Assembly: GCA_014728115.1 (NCBI GenBank) | Contig: WJME01000172.1 | Location: forward strand, 1 to 55,466 | Reading direction: 5' to 3' | DNA length: 55,466 bases | Source: Candidatus Zhuqueibacterota bacterium | GTDB lineage: Bacteria > Zhuqueibacterota > Zhuqueibacteria > Residuimicrobiales > Oceaniaggregativiventaceae | In this document: piece after piece, positions 27,354 through 36,597 of the stretch | Position numbering within the stretch: the stretch's first letter is position 1 | How the letters are laid out: each line of letters opens with the position of its first letter | The notes under the pieces: model-generated | The model's input: only the letters and a program-made list of their open reading frames with translations | Database searches by the model: none | Told to the model about the DNA's origin: nothing | Position numbers and translations under genes: made by a program

Positions 27354-28163
27354 ATGTCTGTTGAACGCTGGCGATTCATCAATAGCGAGGCGCGCTCCGG
27401 GGCCCTCAATATGGCTATCGACCGGCTTCTCGCTGATAAAGGCCAGCCTTGCCTGCGAGTGTATGGCTGGAATCCGCCGGCCATTTCCCTGGGGTTCCAT
27501 CAACCTGTACATGAAGTCGATTTTGTCAAATGTCATCAGGACAATATCGATATAGTGTTGCGCCCGACAGGGGGCCGGGCCGTGCTGCACGCACGCGAAT
27601 TGACTTATGCGGTTGTCTTGCCCCAATCAAGTCCTTTTTACGAGTCTCGCGTGCTCCCTGTCTATGAGACCATCAGCAAAGCCATTATCGCTTCGCTTAA
27701 ATTGCTCGATTTGCCAGTAGAGTGGAAACCCTCTCAAAAAACTCTTAATAATTTGTCAAAAGGCGCACTCGCATCAATATGCTATGCCTCTACAGTGCAA
27801 TATGAAATCGGATTCCAGGGTAAAAAACTTGTCGGCAGTGCCCAACGGCGTATTGGCGGAGCGGTCCTGCAACATGGCTCCATGCTGATCGGTGACAAGC
27901 ATCTGGATTTGCCTTTTTATCTGAAACGGGGGGATGATCGATATAAAAAGATGATCCATGAGGTGATGCGCAAACACACCATTTGTCTCGATCAGATCAG
28001 TCATTCAAGGATTAGCTATGCCCAACTCGCTATGGCTCTCAGGCAAGGATTTGCCTCATGTCTGGATATCGAGTTTTATGATCAACCCTTGACAGCTGAA
28101 GAGCTTTTGCTGGGCGAACAGAATGCCGGTGCCTATGTGCCGTCAGAGGAAACGCATGAATAA
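27354..28163 (+). CDS. LplA/LipM-family octanoyl or lipoate transferase
   Basis: 269 residues in the biotin/lipoate protein-ligase fold. Motifs are RVYGWNPPAISLGFHQP, VLRPTGGRAVLHARELTYAVVLP and, centrally, ICYASTVQYEIGF followed by GKKLVGSAQRRIGGAVLQHGSML. Cys143 sits where LipM-type octanoyltransferases have their catalytic cysteine, so it may move octanoate from ACP onto a lipoyl domain. It could instead be a lipoate ligase. It starts two bases after lpxA and overlaps dxr by 8 bases, so it belongs to this operon. A glycine-cleavage gene, gcvT, lies in a nearby unit; GcvH is a lipoyl protein. Confidence 0.8.
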   Translation: MSVERWRFINSEARSGALNMAIDRLLADKGQPCLRVYGWNPPAISLGFHQPVHEVDFVKCHQDNIDIVLRPTGGRAVLHARELTYAVVLPQSSPFYESRVLPVYETISKAIIASLKLLDLPVEWKPSQKTLNNLSKGALASICYASTVQYEIGFQGKKLVGSAQRRIGGAVLQHGSMLIGDKHLDLPFYLKRGDDRYKKMIHEVMRKHTICLDQISHSRISYAQLAMALRQGFASCLDIEFYDQPLTAEELLLGEQNAGAYVPSEETHE

Positions 28164-29334
28164 CGCAAACCAGAAAAAAGAACTAGCCATCCTGGGTTCC
28201 ACCGGCTCTATTGGTGTGAATTGTCTCGATGTGGTTCATCATCACAGCGATCGGTTTGCTATCCGTGCTCTCAGCACGCATAGCAGGGTGGATGAAATGA
28301 TCGTACAGGCAAGACAGACCCGGCCGGAATGGGTGGCCGTGACCGGTGTTCAGCCTTCCCAAACCCAGATGTGTCAATTAGAAGAGCTGAATTGTCAGGT
28401 CTTTAGCGGTGCCGATGCCTTGCAAACGCTTGTCGAGCAAGCCGACTATGATATGCTGGTCAATGCAGTTGTGGGGGCAGCCGGATTTTTGCCCACCTGC
28501 CGGGCCATCGAGCGCAACAAGGATATTGCTCTGGCCAATAAAGAGACTCTGGTGATGGGCGGATCTATTGTGATGAATCTGGTTGCCAAACATCATGTCA
28601 ATCTCATTCCGATCGATAGCGAACACAGCGCGATCTTTCAATGCCTGATGGGCGAAACCCCCTTGTCGATCGAAACGATTTTGCTCACCGCATCCGGTGG
28701 CCCCTTTCGCACCTGGAACAAAACTGATATCTGGCGGGCCAAAAGCCGGGATGCACTGAAACATCCCAATTGGGATATGGGCAACAAGATCACCATCGAT
28801 TCCGCGACCATGATGAACAAGGGATTGGAAGTCATTGAAGCATGCTGGTTGTTCGATCTGGCAGCTGCGCGCGTCAAGGTCGTCATTCATCCGCACTCGA
28901 TCATTCATTCCATGGTGCAATTTATCGATGGCTCGATCAAAGCACAGCTCGGTGTTCCGGATATGCGCATCCCTATACAGTTGGCTATCAGCTATCCGAA
29001 TCGACTCGCTTCGAACTGTGAACGCTATGACCTGATCGGTGGTCCGGATTTGACATTCGAGGAACCGGACTTGCACCGGTTTCCATGCCTAAAGCTGGCC
29101 TTTCAGGCGATAGAAAGCGGTGGTACGGCTCCGGCCGTGATGAATGCGGCCAATGAGATCGCTGTGCAGGCCTTTCTGCAGGATCGTATCGGCTTTTATG
29201 ATATTTCCGATACCATTGACCAGTGTTTGCAATCCCATGACCTCGATCATGATCCTGATGAGCAGTCTCTGGTCCATGCCGATGAATGGGCACGGCAAAT
29301 CGCAGATTCGTTGATTCAAAAACAAATCGGATGA
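28156..29334 (+). CDS. dxr: 1-deoxy-D-xylulose 5-phosphate reductoisomerase
   Basis: 392 residues from the ATG at 28156 (AGAGGA upstream), overlapping the preceding gene by 8 bases. Dxr (IspC) makes methylerythritol phosphate from DXP with NADPH, the first dedicated step of the MEP isoprenoid pathway. The NADPH site GSTGSIG is at residues 14-20. Family blocks are ALANKETLVMGG, PIDSEHSAIFQCL (metal-binding Asp and Glu), TASGGPFR, HPNWDMGNKITIDSATMMNKGLE and HPHSIIHSMV. It supplies isoprenoid for the UppS product, so this block links carrier-lipid and lipid A synthesis. Confidence 0.96.
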   Translation: MNNANQKKELAILGSTGSIGVNCLDVVHHHSDRFAIRALSTHSRVDEMIVQARQTRPEWVAVTGVQPSQTQMCQLEELNCQVFSGADALQTLVEQADYDMLVNAVVGAAGFLPTCRAIERNKDIALANKETLVMGGSIVMNLVAKHHVNLIPIDSEHSAIFQCLMGETPLSIETILLTASGGPFRTWNKTDIWRAKSRDALKHPNWDMGNKITIDSATMMNKGLEVIEACWLFDLAAARVKVVIHPHSIIHSMVQFIDGSIKAQLGVPDMRIPIQLAISYPNRLASNCERYDLIGGPDLTFEEPDLHRFPCLKLAFQAIESGGTAPAVMNAANEIAVQAFLQDRIGFYDISDTIDQCLQSHDLDHDPDEQSLVHADEWARQIADSLIQKQIG

Positions 29335-29516
29335 CCGGCAACCCCGATTTGTATCCGCAAATCCTGGAATTTAAACAACGATTTGCCCGTTTTTATAGGT
29401 GAACTTTTTTTCTCTAGTTTCGTATGGTATAGTGATTATGAACATGATTAGCCCGGATCTTTTCTGTATCCCGGGTTGGTGTGGTTTGAATTTGGACATT
29501 ATACAAGGAGTAACGA

Positions 29517-30572
29517 TTGGATATTATTGTATCTTATGTGATCCCGGGAATTATCGTGCTGAGTATCCTGGTCTTTGTACATGAATTGGGTCACTTTTTG
29601 GCAGCCAAGGCCGTCGGTATCCGGGTGGAGAGATTTTCTATCGGATTTCCTCCGAGACTGATCGGTAAAAAGATCGGTGATACCGATTATTGTATTTCCG
29701 CGATTCCCATCGGCGGATATGTGAAAATGTCCGGTATGATCGATGAGAGTATGGACGAAGGGGGCATCAAAGGTGAGCCCTGGGAGTTTATGTCGAAACC
29801 TGTATGGGCACGGGCTCTGGTGATTGCAGCAGGTCCCATCTTTAACGTCCTGTTGACCGTCGCTGTGTTCACGTTTAGTGTCTGGATCACCGGTATTGCC
29901 GAGGTCAAAGGCCCGATTGTAGGGGATACCATACCCGACATGCCCGCTGCAACCATTGGATTACAATCCGGGGACCGAATCACGCAAATCAATGACAAAC
30001 CGATCGAGGACTGGCACGATCTGCAAAGCACGATCAGTCAATCAGCCGGAAAAGAAATTACCGTGACCTGGAATCGGGAGGGTGAAACCATGAGTGCAGA
30101 GGTGACACCGGTCAAAGATCCTATAAATGATGTAGGACAAATCGGGCTTTTCCCCCAGACCGAAACCCGGTCTGCAGGTTTTATTGAAGGAATAGGCTTT
30201 GGATTCAAACAGACGTGGTACTGGACCGCTCTGATATTCAAGTCTCTTGGCAAGCTGATCACCGGTGAACTCGAAACCCGGGAGAATCTGGCGGGACCGG
30301 TTCGGATCGTACAGATGATCGGACAGTCAGCCCAGGGAGGGGCCAGCTCTATCATCAGCATTACCGCTTTGCTGAGTCTTCATCTGGGATTGATCAATCT
30401 GTTTCCCATCCCTGCCCTGGATGGCGGACATTTGCTGCTGCTCGGTACCGAGGCGGTTATTCGGCGCCCGCTTTCGCAGAAACTGCGTATGGCCTTGCAG
30501 CAGATCGGTATGGCGATGTTACTGGCCCTCATGTTGTTTGTGATCATAAATGATGTGATGCAAATATTCTAA
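29517..30572 (+). CDS. rseP: RseP-like site-2 metalloprotease
   Basis: 351 residues from a TTG with ACAAGGAG seven bases upstream. The zinc motif HELGH is at residues 22-26 inside the first membrane segment. The second active-site motif, FPIPALDGGH, lies near residue 300. A single PDZ domain (residues 125-205, with the typical GLQSGDRITQINDKPIEDWHDL) sits between membrane segments; E. coli RseP has two. These proteases cut anti-sigma factors or signal-peptide remnants inside the membrane, so a role in the envelope stress response is inferred from the family. It ends the block and is followed by a strong terminator. Confidence 0.93.
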   Translation: MDIIVSYVIPGIIVLSILVFVHELGHFLAAKAVGIRVERFSIGFPPRLIGKKIGDTDYCISAIPIGGYVKMSGMIDESMDEGGIKGEPWEFMSKPVWARALVIAAGPIFNVLLTVAVFTFSVWITGIAEVKGPIVGDTIPDMPAATIGLQSGDRITQINDKPIEDWHDLQSTISQSAGKEITVTWNREGETMSAEVTPVKDPINDVGQIGLFPQTETRSAGFIEGIGFGFKQTWYWTALIFKSLGKLITGELETRENLAGPVRIVQMIGQSAQGGASSIISITALLSLHLGLINLFPIPALDGGHLLLLGTEAVIRRPLSQKLRMALQQIGMAMLLALMLFVIINDVMQIF

Positions 30573-30599
30573 TTTAGAGCGCAACAGGCTGAATTTAAG

Positions 30600-30625
30600 G
30601 GGACACTCGAGTGTCCCTTTTTTTT
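30600..30625 (+). terminator. Rho-independent terminator after rseP
   Basis: A perfect palindrome, GGGACACTC/GAGTGTCCC, followed by nine T. It ends the uppS-to-rseP region. Confidence 0.92.
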
Positions 30626-30667
30626 GGGTGAGCCAAAACGAATGATTCATGGGTTTCAAAAATCACC

Positions 30668-30696
30668 TTGACACTCGTTTAAATAATGATTAATTT
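30668..30696 (+). promoter_or_regulatory. Promoter-like pair before gcvT
   Basis: A consensus TTGACA at 30668-30673, a 17-base spacer, then TAATTT at 30691-30696. It would give gcvT a leader of roughly 115 bases. I saw no glycine riboswitch motif in that leader. Confidence 0.5.
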
Positions 30697-30818
30697 CATT
30701 TTATGTAACCCCAAAAATCCGGTTCATTTCCCTTGCCGGCCGTTTTAATGCAATTTTAAACGTGCCGAAAAAATTGTTTGCTAACAATCGCTTTTTGACG
30801 ATTACCTGAGGATGAGAG

Positions 30819-31895
30819 ATGAAAAAGACGGCGTTGTATGAAAAACATGTTCAGGCTGGTGCAAAAATAGTAGAGTTTGCAGGCTATTTTATGCCTATTC
30901 AATTCAGGGGAATCATAGACGAACATAAACGGGTGCGCTCCACAGTGGGGATATTTGATGTCTCTCACATGGGTGAATTTTTTGTCTCCGGAAAAGGGGC
31001 CAGGGACTTTGTTCAAAAAATGACCCTGAATGATGTCAACAAGCTGTTCCCTGGCAGGGCGCAATATAGTGGCATGTGTTATGAGCATGGAGGCATGATC
31101 GATGATCTTATCGTCTATCAACGCGAAAATGATTATATGCTCATCGTCAATGCTGCAAATCGCATCAAAGACTGGGATTGGCTCCACTCGCACAAGACTC
31201 CTGATGTCGAACTGCGCGATCGCAGCGATGAGTTGACTCTAGTGGCTGTCCAAGGACCGGATGCTGAATCCACACTACAGTCTCTGACCTCCACAGATCT
31301 TTCACAAATCAAGTTTTATCATTTTACCGAAGACAAGCTGGCTGGCATCCCCATGATCATTTCCAGAACCGGCTATACGGGTGAACCTGGTTTTGAACTC
31401 TGTTTTGACACCGAGTCTTCAGATATTGTATATGATGCGATTATAAAGGCCGGCGATCCTTTTCAGATTGAACCCATTGGGCTCGGGGCCAGGGATACGT
31501 TACGTCTCGAAATGAAATATTGCCTCTATGGCAATGATCTGGATGAAAAAACCAATCCGTTAGAAGCAGGACTGGGATGGATTACCAAACTCGATAAAGG
31601 CGATTTCATCGGCCGCGATGCCTTGCTTAAAGTCAAAACCGAAGGAATACGGCGCAAATTGATCGGTTTTACCATGCTTGAACGCGCCTTTCCCAGGCAT
31701 GGCTATGTTCTGGCCCAAAACGGTCATGCCATAGGCGTCGTTACAAGCGGAACGGTCTCTCCCATGCTCGACAGAGGGATAGGTATGGGGTATGTACCCA
31801 AAGAATTGTCATCTGTTGGCACGGAACTCGACGTTCAGGTGCGAAATCGTACCTTTCGGGCCCAGATCGTCGAAACACCGTTTTATAAAAAATAG
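30819..31895 (+). CDS. gcvT: Glycine cleavage system T protein (aminomethyltransferase)
   Basis: 358 residues from an ATG with TGAGGATGAGAG upstream. GcvT takes the aminomethyl group from lipoylated GcvH and passes the carbon to tetrahydrofolate, releasing ammonia. Family blocks are EFAGYFMPIQFRGIIDEHKRVRSTVGIFDVSHMGE, QYSGMCYEHGGMIDDLIVYQ, VAVQGPDAE, ISRTGYTGEPGFELC, GLGARDTLRLEMKYCLYGND and the C-terminal GVVTSGTVSPML. gcvH and gcvP are not in the window, so the rest of the system must lie elsewhere. comB follows after three bases. Confidence 0.95.
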   Translation: MKKTALYEKHVQAGAKIVEFAGYFMPIQFRGIIDEHKRVRSTVGIFDVSHMGEFFVSGKGARDFVQKMTLNDVNKLFPGRAQYSGMCYEHGGMIDDLIVYQRENDYMLIVNAANRIKDWDWLHSHKTPDVELRDRSDELTLVAVQGPDAESTLQSLTSTDLSQIKFYHFTEDKLAGIPMIISRTGYTGEPGFELCFDTESSDIVYDAIIKAGDPFQIEPIGLGARDTLRLEMKYCLYGNDLDEKTNPLEAGLGWITKLDKGDFIGRDALLKVKTEGIRRKLIGFTMLERAFPRHGYVLAQNGHAIGVVTSGTVSPMLDRGIGMGYVPKELSSVGTELDVQVRNRTFRAQIVETPFYKK

Positions 31896-31898
31896 GGC

Positions 31899-32657
31899 AT
31901 GATGCATCAACCATCAAACGTGTCGGTTTATCATACTCCTGCCCAGGTTCCGGATTTGCACGGATTGGTCGTGGTGATCGATGTATTGCGGGCCACGTCT
32001 ACGATGACGATGGCCCTGGCCAATGGCTGTAAAGCGATTTACCCTGTTGCAACGGTAAGCAAAGCACTGGAATTGGCCGACATCCTGGGCAGACAAAAGA
32101 CTCTCGTGGGTGGTGAAAGAGGTGGAAAACGGGTCGAGGGTTTTGATCTGGGGAACTCTCCGGCTGAATATACCCGTCGACTGGTCGACAATAAAGATTT
32201 GGTCCTGACAACGACCAATGGTACCCTGGCATTACAACACGGCCAGAGTGCCACACTCTTGTTGGCCCTTTCATTTTTAAATCTGGACGTTGTGATCCGG
32301 ACCATCCTTGACACCGATCCCATGCCTGTACATATCATTTGTGCGGGAACAGACGGCCAATTTTCTCTGGAAGACAGCGTCTGCGCAGGTGTGGCCTTGA
32401 AAAGATTGATGCAGGGTGGCAGAGATCGCTTTCGACCCGGTGATGGCACACACCAGGCACTCGATTTGGCAGAACAACACGAAAGCGATATTCTTAATAT
32501 GTTGCAGGTGTCTATGCATGGTCAACGTTTAATTGGGCTCGGTTTTGAGCAAGATCTGATACTTTCCAGTCAGATGAACCAACAGAGCGTTCTACCGGGA
32601 TGCCGCCCGTTACCAGACAGCGGGCAGCCTCTCCGGATGGTCGCTCTGGAGATCTGA
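31899..32657 (+). CDS. comB: 2-phosphosulfolactate phosphatase-family protein
   Basis: 252 residues; the ATG codons at 31899 and 31902 are both possible starts. The family blocks are VVIDVLRATSTMTMALANG, VGGERGGKRVEGFDLGNSPAEY and LTTTNGTLAL. In archaea ComB removes phosphate from 2-phosphosulfolactate on the way to coenzyme M. Bacteria with this gene rarely make coenzyme M, so the substrate here may be different. No comA or comC is nearby. It lies between gcvT (3 bases) and ftsK (10 bases), which suggests one operon. Confidence 0.88.
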   Translation: MMHQPSNVSVYHTPAQVPDLHGLVVVIDVLRATSTMTMALANGCKAIYPVATVSKALELADILGRQKTLVGGERGGKRVEGFDLGNSPAEYTRRLVDNKDLVLTTTNGTLALQHGQSATLLLALSFLNLDVVIRTILDTDPMPVHIICAGTDGQFSLEDSVCAGVALKRLMQGGRDRFRPGDGTHQALDLAEQHESDILNMLQVSMHGQRLIGLGFEQDLILSSQMNQQSVLPGCRPLPDSGQPLRMVALEI

Positions 32658-32667
32658 GAGAACTGTT

Positions 32668-35073
32668 ATGGCAAAAAAACGTTCACGATCCAAAATAGCC
32701 ATAAAAGAGCGTAAAGGCGAAGAACTGTTAGGTATTCTCTTGATTATTTTCGGCGTCTTGTGTTTTATTGCGCTCTATACCTATAATCATCAGGAAGTAC
32801 CCAGCGAAGCACAGGTGGGGCATGTTAAAAACGGACTTGGTATCGCCGGAGTTTATATCTCTTATTATCTGATCCACTGGACCATCGGGTATCCTGTTTT
32901 CATTTTGCCTTTTCTCGTTGTGGCCTGGGGGATAAACCGGTTCCTGGGCAAGGCCGGAGAAGAGCTGATGCGCTGGACGGTGTTTATTATTTTGATCTCC
33001 CTGTTCGTCTCCATGACCGGTGCTCTGCATTCTATGCTGTTTGCACAGGATCTCACGCTGGCCTATCGTTTTTCCGGCATCTTTGGCACCTGGGGCGCCA
33101 AGATGTTACAGACAGTATTGGGCAATTATGGCGCGATGGTGGTGTTGATCGGTCTGATCGTGGTGACGGTTTTCATGTTTACCCGCATCAGTTTTGCCCA
33201 GATCATTCAAACCCTTTCCGGCGAATTGACCCGGTTTGCTTTTTATTTTGGCAAATGGGTGCAAAACGGATTTCGTGCCCTGTGGCATCGCACTCGCCAG
33301 GTCAGCCGTTTTCATCCCGCTTTTGATCAGGAGCGGAGAGATAAAGAACCGGTCGTGACCCGATTTCGGTCGCCCTATTCCGATGATCAGGACCGGACTG
33401 ACCAGCATTGGGAGGATGAGCTCGAGCGTCCTCAACCGGATATCGATCGTCAACAAGCGGCGCAGCGCAGACAGATGGCCCTGGATCTGCAAAAGGAGGA
33501 ACCACCGGAAGACCCCGGGGAGCCATCAGAACAACCAAAGGATTCCTCTGCCAGGCCCAAAGGTCCATATGTGTATAACCGCCCACCGGTCAGCCTCTTG
33601 CAGCTTCCGGAGGATCAACAAGACAGCGAACTCTCTGAAGACATGCTTAAAGCCAATGGCCGGCTGCTGGAAGACAAATTGGCCGACTTTGACGTCAGCG
33701 CCCGGGTTGTAGAGATCCATCCCGGACCGGTGATCACCCGCTATGAACTGGAGCTGGCCCCGGGGATCAAGGTCTCTCGTATTACTTCGCTGGCCGATGA
33801 CCTGGCTATGGCCATGCGCGCCAAACGGATACGAATCGTGGCACCCATTCCCGGCAAGGCTGCCGTAGGGATTGAAATTCCCAATCCAGAACCCGAAGTC
33901 GTTTACCTGCGCGAAATTCTGCAATCCCCCCAGTTTCAGGAAAATGATTCTCCCCTGACTATGGCCTTTGGAAAAACCGCTTCGGGTAAACCCTTTACAG
34001 CTGATTTGAGAACCATGCCACATCTGTTGGTGGCAGGCTCGACCGGTTCCGGAAAAAGTGTTTGCTTGAACACCATCATCGCCAGTATTCTCTACAAGTC
34101 CACTCCCGAACAGGTGCAATTTGTACTGATCGATCCCAAACGCCTCGAACTCTCTACCTATCAAAATCTCTATCATCAGCATCTGTTGTATGTGGAAGGC
34201 TTGAAAGAAAAGGTAGCCACCTCACCCAAGAATGCCATTGCCGTGCTCAAATCGGTTGAACAAGAGATGGAACGGCGTTATGAAATTTTGGCTCAGGCCG
34301 GTGTACGAAATATCGACGAGTACAATATCCGGGTACGTCAGGGCAAGGTCAATCTGGATGGCAAGCACGACCCCAGATTGCTCTATTACCTGATCGTTAT
34401 CGTCGATGAATTGGCTGACCTGATGATGACCTCGGCAGCTTCCCGCGATGTGGAAGAACCCATTGCCCGTCTAACACAGATGTCGCGTGCTGTGGGCATT
34501 CATCTTATCGTTGCCACGCAACGGCCGTCTGTGGATGTCATCACCGGCGTGATCAAAGCCAACTTTCCCGCGCGTATCGCTTTTCAGGTGGCGTCCAAAG
34601 TGGATTCGCGCACGATTCTGGATATGAACGGAGCAGAAAAATTGCTCGGCCGCGGGGATATGCTGTTTCTGCCGCCTGCCAGCCCCGAACCGGTACGTTT
34701 GCACAATGCCTTTATTACCCTCGATGAGATAGAAGGACTGATCGATCATGTATTGCATCAGGCTCCTTATGAAAAATCTCCTCTGCCTGCCTTTAGTGAA
34801 GAACAGGCTGCCGAACGATCCGGCTTGACAGACGGTGGCCGGGATCCGCTCTTCTGGGATGCCTTGAAAATCGTGGTGCGCTCACAACAGGGATCCGTCT
34901 CTCTGCTGCAGAGAAAGCTCAAAGTGGGGTATTCCCGTGCAGCCCGCATCGTCGATGAACTCGAAGATGCCGGTGTGGTCGGACCTTTTGAAGGCAGTAA
35001 AGCCCGTCAGGTACTCATGACCCCGGAAGAACTGGAAGATATGGGAACAGAACAAGAAGAAGATGAGTTTTAA
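32668..35073 (+). CDS. ftsK: FtsK/SpoIIIE DNA translocase
   Basis: 801 residues, a normal length for FtsK with a short linker. Four membrane segments fill roughly residues 24-180. A Pro/Gln/Glu-rich linker runs from about 215 to 305. The alpha/beta motor follows, with Walker A GSTGSGKS at residues 457-464, FVLIDPKRLELS, a Walker B-like LIVIVDELADLMM, and RPSVDVITGVIKANFPARIAFQV. The C-terminal gamma domain (ALKIVVRSQQGSVSLLQRKLKVGYSRAARIVDELEDAGVVG) reads polarity sequences on DNA. It pumps chromosome ends through the division septum. An ftsK-lolA neighbourhood also occurs in Bacteroidota. Confidence 0.95.
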   Translation: MAKKRSRSKIAIKERKGEELLGILLIIFGVLCFIALYTYNHQEVPSEAQVGHVKNGLGIAGVYISYYLIHWTIGYPVFILPFLVVAWGINRFLGKAGEELMRWTVFIILISLFVSMTGALHSMLFAQDLTLAYRFSGIFGTWGAKMLQTVLGNYGAMVVLIGLIVVTVFMFTRISFAQIIQTLSGELTRFAFYFGKWVQNGFRALWHRTRQVSRFHPAFDQERRDKEPVVTRFRSPYSDDQDRTDQHWEDELERPQPDIDRQQAAQRRQMALDLQKEEPPEDPGEPSEQPKDSSARPKGPYVYNRPPVSLLQLPEDQQDSELSEDMLKANGRLLEDKLADFDVSARVVEIHPGPVITRYELELAPGIKVSRITSLADDLAMAMRAKRIRIVAPIPGKAAVGIEIPNPEPEVVYLREILQSPQFQENDSPLTMAFGKTASGKPFTADLRTMPHLLVAGSTGSGKSVCLNTIIASILYKSTPEQVQFVLIDPKRLELSTYQNLYHQHLLYVEGLKEKVATSPKNAIAVLKSVEQEMERRYEILAQAGVRNIDEYNIRVRQGKVNLDGKHDPRLLYYLIVIVDELADLMMTSAASRDVEEPIARLTQMSRAVGIHLIVATQRPSVDVITGVIKANFPARIAFQVASKVDSRTILDMNGAEKLLGRGDMLFLPPASPEPVRLHNAFITLDEIEGLIDHVLHQAPYEKSPLPAFSEEQAAERSGLTDGGRDPLFWDALKIVVRSQQGSVSLLQRKLKVGYSRAARIVDELEDAGVVGPFEGSKARQVLMTPEELEDMGTEQEEDEF

Positions 35074-35177
35074 TAGGCAGGGAATCATGAAATGATTTGA
35101 CGCACATCACGAGACTTTAGCTCAAGAGTGGTTATATTTTTCAAGCGCAGACTTGCGCAGAATCGCATGAGGAAATG

Positions 35178-35810
35178 ATGAAACGAATTTTTCTAGCCGT
35201 ATTGATGGTATGTTTGACATTGCCTGTCTGGGCCGCTTCGGCAGATGACGTTATCAAAGAGGTACAGAAAACCTATACGTCGATCAAAGAGGTGACTGCC
35301 GATTATCAGCAAAATTTTGTATGGGAGATGGCAGGCGAGTCTGTGGAAAATGCGGGAAAGATCTGGGCCAAAGAGGGGAGCAAATTCCGTATCGATAATC
35401 AGGATCAAACCATTGTCACCGATGGCAAGACCTTGTGGACGCTGAGTAAGGTCAACAAGCAAGTCATGATCGATGAATATAATCGTAACAATCGGGATAA
35501 CCCCTTTATCCGTTCATTTATGGATGATTATCTCAATAATTATAAAGCCTCTCTGATGGGGAAAGAAAAGATCGATGACCGCGATCACTTTGTATTGGAA
35601 CTCGTTGCCATAAATCCTGACGAGTTTAACCGGAAAGTGACGATCTGGGTGGATAACAAGACGAATTATATGACCCGTATCGTTCAAACCGATATCAATG
35701 GCAACAAGCGTATCTATACGTTTTCCAATATTCAAACCGGTGTCGATCTGAACGATGATCTTTTCGAGATGGATATTCCCGAGGGGTATGAAGCCGTGGA
35801 TATGCGGTGA
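35178..35810 (+). CDS. lolA: Outer-membrane lipoprotein carrier LolA
   Basis: 210 residues from the second of two ATG codons (35175, 35178); GAGGAA directly upstream favours the second. The signal peptide is KRIFLAVLMVCLTLPVWAA. The mature part fits LolA: VTADYQQNFVW, GKIWAKEGSKFRIDNQDQTIVTDGKTLWTLSKVNKQVMIDEY, then IWVDNKTNYMTRIVQTDINGNKRIYTFSNIQ. LolA shuttles lipoproteins across the periplasm to the outer membrane. It follows ftsK after about 100 bases. Confidence 0.88.
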   Translation: MKRIFLAVLMVCLTLPVWAASADDVIKEVQKTYTSIKEVTADYQQNFVWEMAGESVENAGKIWAKEGSKFRIDNQDQTIVTDGKTLWTLSKVNKQVMIDEYNRNNRDNPFIRSFMDDYLNNYKASLMGKEKIDDRDHFVLELVAINPDEFNRKVTIWVDNKTNYMTRIVQTDINGNKRIYTFSNIQTGVDLNDDLFEMDIPEGYEAVDMR

Positions 35811-35891
35811 TTAAGGGAATAGAGTGTTGTCGGGGTATTCTTGTGCAAAACAGACTATAGATCAACACAGAGAACCGATGTCCGAAAAGTA

Positions 35892-35920
35892 TTGATTTTT
35901 TGCCAAAAAAACGTTTTATT
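35892..35920 (+). promoter_or_regulatory. Promoter-like pair before the exopolysaccharide region
   Basis: TTGATT at 35892-35897, a 17-base spacer, then TTTATT at 35915-35920, about 170 bases before the ATG at 36092. The rest of this 281-base gap holds two TTCGCGA motifs and, at 36015-36032, a short stretch that resembles part of a JUMPstart element. Confidence 0.4.
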
Positions 35921-36091
35921 TAAATAAACCTTTCGCGATACATATGTCTCTTCGCGAATTGCAATAGTTGCCATTAAACGTTCGCAGCCGGCCGGTCTGG
36001 ATGTTGCGAGGGATGGCAGCTGATTAATTCAGAAAAATCTGATTATCCGCATAACGCAGCGATTGCCGTACTAGAAGACGTGGAACGATTC

Positions 36092-36589
36092 ATGAAAAAA
36101 GCGGCTGTTATTCTGTGCACCTTTGTGATGCTTTATGGGGGCACCCTTTTGGCACAAACCGGTTCGTCTCCTCAATCAAGAGAACTGGCAGCACAATATT
36201 TTCTCGGAAGCGAAGATCAAATCCTGATGGCAGTGAATGTCTGGGGATTTGTCAACCGGCCCGGGCAATACATGGTCCCCTATGATACGGATCTGATTTC
36301 TTTACTTTCTTATGCCGGAGGACCGCGCGAAGAAGCCAAAGTGACCAGCATTCGGGTGGTTCGCGGCGTGGGTCAGAAAGAAGAAGATGAGCGTGTTTTT
36401 GAAATAGATGTTAAAAAGTTTTTGGAAACCGGCACAGCGGAGCTTATCCCAACTCTAAAGCCCGGCGATACAGTGGTGGTATCGGGTACGACATTTCATT
36501 TTGTCAGCCGGTTTTTTGATTTTGCCTGGCGCATCGCCGCGATCGTTCAGGTGTATGCGTTTGTAACGTATTATGCTAAAAGAGATTAA
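36092..36589 (+). CDS. SLBB-domain periplasmic protein of polysaccharide export type
   Basis: 165 residues from the ATG at 36092; a GTG at 36080 is in frame but the signal peptide (KKAAVILCTFVMLYGGTLLAQ) starts at the ATG. Residues 50-135 form an SLBB beta-grasp domain: MAVNVWGFVNRPGQYMVPYDTDLISLLSYAGGP. A C-terminal hydrophobic segment (FAWRIAAIVQVYAFVTYYA) may anchor it. It lacks the N-terminal polysaccharide-export domain of Wza, so it is not a full export channel. It lies 8 bases before the tyrosine autokinase, so a joint role in exopolysaccharide export is likely. Confidence 0.8.
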   Translation: MKKAAVILCTFVMLYGGTLLAQTGSSPQSRELAAQYFLGSEDQILMAVNVWGFVNRPGQYMVPYDTDLISLLSYAGGPREEAKVTSIRVVRGVGQKEEDERVFEIDVKKFLETGTAELIPTLKPGDTVVVSGTTFHFVSRFFDFAWRIAAIVQVYAFVTYYAKRD

Positions 36590-36597
36590 ATAACCAT

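Noticed and set aside
30697..30818. Glycine riboswitch before gcvT
   Set aside because: The leader lacks the conserved glycine-aptamer core and any paired tandem form that I can see.
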